A stretch of DNA of 6,358 bases from Nitrososphaera sp. UBA217 (GTDB taxonomy: Archaea; Thermoproteota; Nitrososphaeria; Nitrososphaerales; Nitrososphaeraceae). A model generated the notes under the pieces. That model worked only from the letters and a program-made list of their open reading frames with translations. It searched no databases and had not been told where the DNA came from. The DNA is taken from NCBI GenBank assembly GCA_002501845.1, contig DAOL01000095.1, positions 1 through 6,358 of the forward strand, in the 5' to 3' direction. Position 1 is the first letter of the stretch; the number at the start of each line of letters is the position of its first letter. Of this stretch, positions 5,401 to 6,358 are shown piece by piece. The position numbers and the translations under genes were made by a program.

Positions 5401-5922
5401 TTATGCTGTCTTTTCGCTTTCAGTTACAGCCGAAGAATCTGCGCTGCCGCTGTCTTGATTCTGGACTGACTTTAAGTAGTCGTCAACCCATTCTTGGGTT
5501 AACACTCCGGATTCGACCATGTTGACCAGCGCGTTGGGCGACGCAAGGCCCTGGACTTTGCCTAATCGCCTGCGGGTCTGCCTCCACTTTAATTGGGTGT
5601 TGCCGCTCTTTGACGAATAGATGATGCCCAAAATCTCCTTTGCGTTTACGAACGTCATTTCCCTAATCTTCTTTAGTGTGACCTTATCTGCTGCTTCGAT
5701 ATAGATCGCGCCAGGTCCCTCTTCGCGCTCGGGGAATACTTCATAGTCGTGCAGGTAACTCTCCGGTATGAAGGACCTACAGGTGCTTACGATGATAAAT
5801 TTTCTGAAGCTCTCCAGTGAAGCCGTAGTTTCTATCTGAACCAAGGTAACTATGTGGGCATGGAAGCCATTTATCAAGTTTGTGAGAAAGTGGACAAACT
5901 CCTTACTCAAGATCCTCCTCAT
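5401..5922 (-). CDS. Conserved-looking protein of unknown function, 173 aa
   Basis: I do not recognise a family. The visible order is: a basic N-terminus; a mixed alpha/beta region with IVTLVQIETTASLESFRKFIIVSTCRSFIP (about 24-53); an acidic-glycine turn FPEREEGPGAIYIEAADK (63-80); a very basic stretch KWRQTRRRLGK (112-122) that could contact nucleic acid; a short helical segment ALVNMVESGVLTQEWVDDYL (131-150); and a polar disordered-looking tail rich in S, D and E (from about 154). No signal peptide or clear membrane helix is seen. The ATG at 5922 is the first start in the frame. An AGGAGG lies within codons 2-3, only three bases before a TTG at codon 5, so a start there is conceivable but spaced too tightly. 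The dtxR-like gene lies 67 bases upstream on the same strand; an ATTTTTATG element there may act as its TATA box. Confidence 0.7.
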   Translation of the reverse strand: MRRILSKEFVHFLTNLINGFHAHIVTLVQIETTASLESFRKFIIVSTCRSFIPESYLHDYEVFPEREEGPGAIYIEAADKVTLKKIREMTFVNAKEILGIIYSSKSGNTQLKWRQTRRRLGKVQGLASPNALVNMVESGVLTQEWVDDYLKSVQNQDSGSADSSAVTESEKTA

Positions 5923-5962
5923 CAGGTCAGTAGGGCTAGTCTAGTCATCGCTTGTCCACATC

Positions 5963-5988
5963 AAAAATGGAGTGCTGAGACATAAAAA
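5963..5988 (-). terminator. Two T-tracts behind the dtxR-like gene
   Basis: On the minus strand, directly after the stop at 5990, runs of five T occur at 5988-5984 and 5967-5963. Such tracts suffice for archaeal termination, which would separate the dtxR-like gene from the 173-aa gene. The first (ttttta) could equally be a TATA-type element for the downstream gene; the sequence alone does not decide. Confidence 0.4.
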
Positions 5989-5989
5989 T

Positions 5990-6358
5990 CTACGAACAGC
6001 ACTTGCCTCTTGGGATCACATGGTCATGGGGACAGTTCCTTGGGTGCTTCAGAAGGGTGCAAAGCGCATCTGTAAAAATGTCCTTCATGTGGTGTTCTAT
6101 GCCGCAAACCATTTCTTCATCTATCTGTATCCTAAGCGCATCCTTCATTAGAACTTCAAGAAGCCTCGTATTTCTCATCATTTGCTTGCCGATGCGCTCA
6201 CCCTCGTCTGTTAATTCCACGCTGCCCTTGCTGTATCGAACAAGCTGTGTGAGGTCAAGCTTGCGGAGCATCTGGACGACCGACGGCTGGGTAACGTTAA
6301 GTAGCTTGGCTATCGAGCTCACCTTGACTTCGTCCCCTTTTTCGCGGATGCACCATAT
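5990..6358 (-). CDS. DtxR/MntR-family metal-dependent transcriptional repressor (N-terminus outside window)
   Basis: The frame is open to the window edge, so the gene continues beyond 6358; a GTG at 6322 is internal. Visible residues begin IWCIREKGDEVKVSSIAKLLNV. The winged helix-turn-helix includes IAKLLNVTQPSVVQMLRKL and the wing SVELTDEGE. The dimerisation/metal domain includes TRLLEVLMKDAL, MVCGIEHHM and CPHDHVIPRGKCC. Counting from the internal GTG, Cys73, Glu76 and His77 match the DtxR primary-site residues Cys102, Glu105 and His106, which suggests iron-type rather than manganese-type sensing. In the ancillary site Glu56 is kept, but the two histidines (DtxR His79 and His98) appear as Thr52 and Glu69. 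The C-terminus stops after GKCCS, so the SH3-like third domain of bacterial DtxR is absent. Known role: metal-loaded dimers repress metal uptake genes. Targets here are unknown. Confidence 0.92.
   Translation of the reverse strand: MWCIREKGDEVKVSSIAKLLNVTQPSVVQMLRKLDLTQLVRYSKGSVELTDEGERIGKQMMRNTRLLEVLMKDALRIQIDEEMVCGIEHHMKDIFTDALCTLLKHPRNCPHDHVIPRGKCCS
6025..6042 (+). repeat. 18-base near-repeat (copy 2, inside the dtxR-like gene)
   Basis: The + strand reads catggggacagttccttg, the antisense of the codons for PRNCPHD near the end of the DtxR-like protein. It matches 672-689 at 17 of 18 bases. Here it encodes a conserved family motif (CPH), so this copy is constrained by protein function and the intergenic copy is the one that needs explaining. 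Confidence 0.5.

Noticed and set aside
5246..5458. 70-codon + strand open frame after the membrane protein
   Set aside because: It starts at a T-tract, runs into the antisense of the 173-aa gene and has a leucine/serine-rich translation without motif.
1..6358. CRISPR array, insertion sequence, integrase or phage module
   Set aside because: No regularly spaced repeats, terminal inverted repeats, or transposase- or integrase-like frames are visible in the window.

Overview
The window reads as chromosomal DNA of an ammonia-oxidising thaumarchaeon (Nitrososphaerota), most likely Nitrososphaera-like. This is inferred from four things: an archaeal pelota gene, a tRNA-Gln interrupted by an intron with an archaeal bulge-helix-bulge splice motif and lacking an encoded CCA, frequent TTG/GTG starts, and TATA-like rather than bacterial promoters. 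Coding regions are of balanced G+C and intergenic DNA is AT-richer. No transposase, integrase, phage gene or CRISPR array is visible.

Layout. 1-156 (+) is probably the 3' end of an unrecognised protein gene, followed by a stem-loop and pyrimidine-rich tract. 157-793 is a gene-poor stretch of about 640 bases that contains a strong GC-rich hairpin (542-562) and an 18-base segment nearly identical to part of the dtxR-like gene at the other end of the window. 794-888 (-) is tRNA-Gln(UUG) with a 22-nt intron in its D-arm. 921-1949 (-) is a DUF354 protein with a glycosyltransferase-like GT-B fold. Divergent from it, 2041-3201 (+) is a degenerate relative of UDP-glucose/GDP-mannose dehydrogenases, followed 25 bases later by cutA (3227-3580, +). 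The end of cutA overlaps the end of the convergent pelota gene (3533-4597, -). Across a 163-base divergent spacer containing palindromes lies a four-helix membrane protein (4761-5243, +). On the minus strand follow an unrecognised 173-aa protein (5401-5922) and a DtxR-family metal-dependent repressor (5990 to beyond the window end), separated by a 67-base spacer with T-tracts.

How the genes relate. Pelota is translation quality control (ribosome rescue) and tRNA-Gln is translation. CutA and the DtxR-like protein both belong to metal-linked families. The DUF354 protein and the dehydrogenase-like protein are both of nucleotide-sugar/glycan type and share a divergent promoter region, so a joint role in surface glycans is a reasonable but unproven inference. 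The window looks mostly like ordinary core genome. The best-supported unusual item is the tiny non-canonical tRNA intron; the dehydrogenase-like protein lacking a visible catalytic cysteine and the possible antisense match to dtxR are second-tier observations.
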